From the NCBI GenBank assembly GCA_043798435.1, contig JAZDOR010000104.1:1-21619 (forward strand): a DNA stretch of 21,619 nt, written 5' to 3'. The position numbers and the translations under genes were made by a program. Under the pieces are notes generated by a model. That model was given only the letters and a program-made list of their open reading frames with translations. It did not search any database and was not told the origin of the DNA. How positions within the stretch are numbered: the first letter of the stretch is position 1; every line of letters begins with the position of its first letter. Below are positions 20,596-21,619 of this stretch, one piece after another. The DNA comes from JAGUXG01 sp043798435. GTDB taxonomy: Bacteria > UBA9089 > UBA9088 > JAGUXG01.

Positions 20596-20903
20596 AGATA
20601 GCTATAATCCAATATCCTGGAACAAATTGCGAATACGAAACAGCAGAAGCAGCCAAATCCTGCGGCATAGGGGCAGAAATCTTCAGGTGGAATCGTCCTT
20701 CAAAGGAGCTGGCTAAATTTGATGGTTTTATCTGTGAATGGGTTTATCTTTCGGTATCTTCTAAAATAAGCCCCTTCTTTTCTCAATTTTCTGAAGGAGA
20801 GGTCTTTTCTATACCCATTGCCCATCAACAGGGAAGGTTTATCACCAGTGACCAGACCCTACTCAATACCTTAAAAGACAATAGACAGATAGCCCTTCAA
20901 TAA
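20592..20903 (+). pseudogene. purQ: purQ remnant with internal and C-terminal deletions
   Basis: The first 45 residues are good FGAM synthetase glutaminase subunit sequence (MKIAIIQYPGTNCEYETAEA ... FRWNRPSKELAKFDGFI). The frame then jumps to the normally much later segment CEWVYLSV ... EGEVFSIPIAH. About 65-75 residues carrying the PGGFSY motif and the catalytic cysteine (GICNG) are missing. The catalytic HGEG is HQQG here, so the triad Glu is gone too. The protein stops after RQIALQ without the C-terminal third. It cannot be an active glutaminase. It overlaps the transporter stop by ATGA, a normal operon start. The Phe-Ile codons on both sides of the junction (TTTATC) suggest a deletion between short identical sequences. 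Confidence 0.88.
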
Positions 20904-20914
20904 GCCTTTTATCA

Positions 20915-20998
20915 CTATTCCATCTGATTAAGTGTTTTTTTGCAGGTCTTACAATCTGCTGGAAAAAAGAGGTCAAGAAAAGAGGAAAGAAGTGTCAT
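20915..20998 (-). pseudogene. comF: N-terminal comF remnant
   Basis: A 27-codon frame, MTLLSSFLDLFFPADCKTCK followed by KTLNQME and a stop. It matches the start of ComF-type phosphoribosyltransferases (hydrophobic helix, 'LFFP..C..C' zinc-knuckle half). It has a plausible AAAAGGT ribosome-binding site. The second zinc-binding pair and the entire transferase domain are absent. It is convergent with the purQ remnant, only 11 nt away, so one deletion may have removed the 3' parts of both genes. Confidence 0.6.
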
Positions 20999-21259
20999 TT
21001 TATTACCTTTTGCCTTCAGTCACTTTACTGAATAAGCAATTCATAGTATACCCAATGAAAACGTGATTTAGCAAAAATTTAAGTAGCCTAAGACTCCAGA
21101 CTCAGATTAACGAAATAGACACGAGGCTTAGACATCAGACTATTGCACCATAACATTTGATTTTAGGAGTTCAGTTGTGTTTATATTCAACTTGCTAAAG
21201 TAAATCACTATGAAAGGGTACACAAATTCAAATGGAGTGATGCACTATAGACAATAAAT
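20999..21259. other. Gene-free stretch with degenerate short repeats
   Basis: No convincing coding frame. It contains imperfect 'AGACTCCAGACTC / AGACATCAGACT' units (about 21088-21146), related to units at 21318-21353. Partial inverted ends GTGATTTAGCAA (about 21064) and TTGCTAAAGTAAATCAC (about 21192-21208) could mark a decayed small element. Confidence 0.5.
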
Positions 21260-21310
21260 AGCTGTCAGTTAATAAAAATAACAATGGCTGAAAGCTGAAT
21301 GCTGATAGCT
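21260..21310. repeat. Dispersed 'AGCTGAAAG/TAATAAAAATAAC' repeat, copy 2
   Basis: Carries AGCTGTCAG, a TAATAAAAATAAC core and then GGCTGAAAGCTGAATGCTGA. This is the order found on the minus strand at 2897-2946. Confidence 0.75.
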
Positions 21311-21367
21311 ATTATAATAGTCTTGCGTCTATGGTCTGAAGCCTACAGTCTTTTTCAACCACCTTTT

Positions 21368-21394
21368 TTGGAAACCTGATTTATTCTCGGTATA
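21368..21394. repeat. 27-bp dispersed repeat, copy 2
   Basis: Begins TTGGAAACCTGATTTATTC on the plus strand and is the exact reverse complement of 15273-15299. On the minus strand it lies in a 41-codon open frame (about 21358-21483) that starts MLKDFFYLTFTVKL and ends PRINQVSKKGG. That frame has no ribosome-binding site and is probably not a gene. Confidence 0.85.
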
Positions 21395-21474
21395 AAATGG
21401 GTAATCCCACAGGTTGCTCCCTCATTCTCAGGCACAGTTAGTTTTACTGTGAAGGTGAGATAGAAAAAATCCTT

Positions 21475-21508
21475 CAACATATTTTTTGCTACTGCAAGAA
21501 ATATGTTG
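21475..21508. other. 15-bp stem hairpin
   Basis: CAACATATTTTTTGC and GCAAGAAATATGTTG pair around a TACT loop with one T-G type mismatch. It is followed at once by an open frame. It could be an element end, an attenuator or a degenerate repeat. There is no U-tract to make it a standard terminator. Confidence 0.6.
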
Positions 21509-21511
21509 TGA

Positions 21512-21619
21512 TTGAAAGACCTTGAGCTATTTCAGCAAAAGCTGAAGGACCACCCTGAGCTACTTCAAGAAGAATCCCTTCAGGCTCCTCCGTTTATTGA
21601 AATACCAGAGCAAGAGCCA
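21512..21619 (+). CDS. Possible partial coding region running off the window
   Basis: An open frame from TTG at 21512 to the window end encodes KDLELFQQKLKDHPELLQEE followed by SLQAPPFIEIPEQEP. The composition is protein-like (amphipathic helix then a Pro/Glu linker), and an in-frame TGA sits just before. No ribosome-binding site is visible, and the family is unknown. It may be a gene start, or the truncated edge of one. Confidence 0.35.
   Translation, partial: MKDLELFQQKLKDHPELLQEESLQAPPFIEIPEQEP

Noticed and set aside
21190..21240. Short plus-strand peptide beginning MKGYTNSNG
   Set aside because: 15 codons, no ribosome-binding site, inside repeat-rich DNA.

Overview
The window reads as a chromosomal segment of an uncultured, anaerobic, diderm bacterium. 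Evidence for this is a pyruvate:ferredoxin-type oxidoreductase subunit, a 2[4Fe-4S] ferredoxin, an outer-membrane beta-barrel-like protein, FtsZ/ZapA division genes, and gene starts of mixed type (strong Shine-Dalgarno sites, TAATG/ATGA couplings, and some starts that look leaderless). The intergenic spaces are full of short palindromic tandem-repeat arrays, a pattern I associate with candidate-phylum genomes from groundwater and sediment. I cannot name the phylum from the sequence alone. No rRNA, tRNA or CRISPR array was found.

Layout. (1) 186-8180, all on the minus strand: hisD, a ferredoxin coupled to an unusual histidine kinase (Rossmann + PAS + kinase + decayed GGDEF), a receiver-only regulator, a GAF-GGDEF diguanylate cyclase, ftsZ, a small Cys-rich protein and an aconitase-superfamily large subunit (leuC-like). 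Three heptamer-based palindromic arrays sit between these genes. (2) 8161-8836: a decayed HEPN-MNT toxin-antitoxin module flanked by a perfect 20-bp direct repeat that copies the start of hisD. (3) 8976-14190: a tightly coupled five-gene signalling operon with a near-consensus promoter: a 355-residue protein of unknown function, a GAF kinase, a receiver, a second kinase, and a receiver with a GspE/MshEN-like C-terminal domain. No DNA-binding output domain is encoded. (4) 14323-15234: argF. (5) 15533-16729: an unrecognised four-cysteine 51-residue protein and a porB-like gene, transcribed divergently from a perfectly symmetric promoter pair around a 12-bp inverted repeat. Both transcripts are predicted to be leaderless. 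(6) 19305-16835, minus: zapB-like, zapA, a BioC-like methyltransferase, a PUR-domain (DUF3276-like) protein, an 82-residue protein and an outer-membrane protein. (7) 19411-21619: a transposase remnant, a DUF2899-type 10-TM transporter, a purQ with internal and terminal deletions, an N-terminal comF remnant, and a repeat-rich stretch with an incomplete ORF running off the window.

How it fits together. The recurrent themes are signal transduction (three kinases, three receivers, one active-looking and one dead GGDEF, and a possible c-di-GMP-type MshEN domain), cell division (ftsZ, zapA, zapB), and gene decay by internal deletion or nonsense mutation (HEPN, MNT, purQ, comF, transposase). The best candidates for something new are the five-gene operon and the ferredoxin/Rossmann-kinase pair, followed by the palindromic heptamer arrays that fill the spaces around them.
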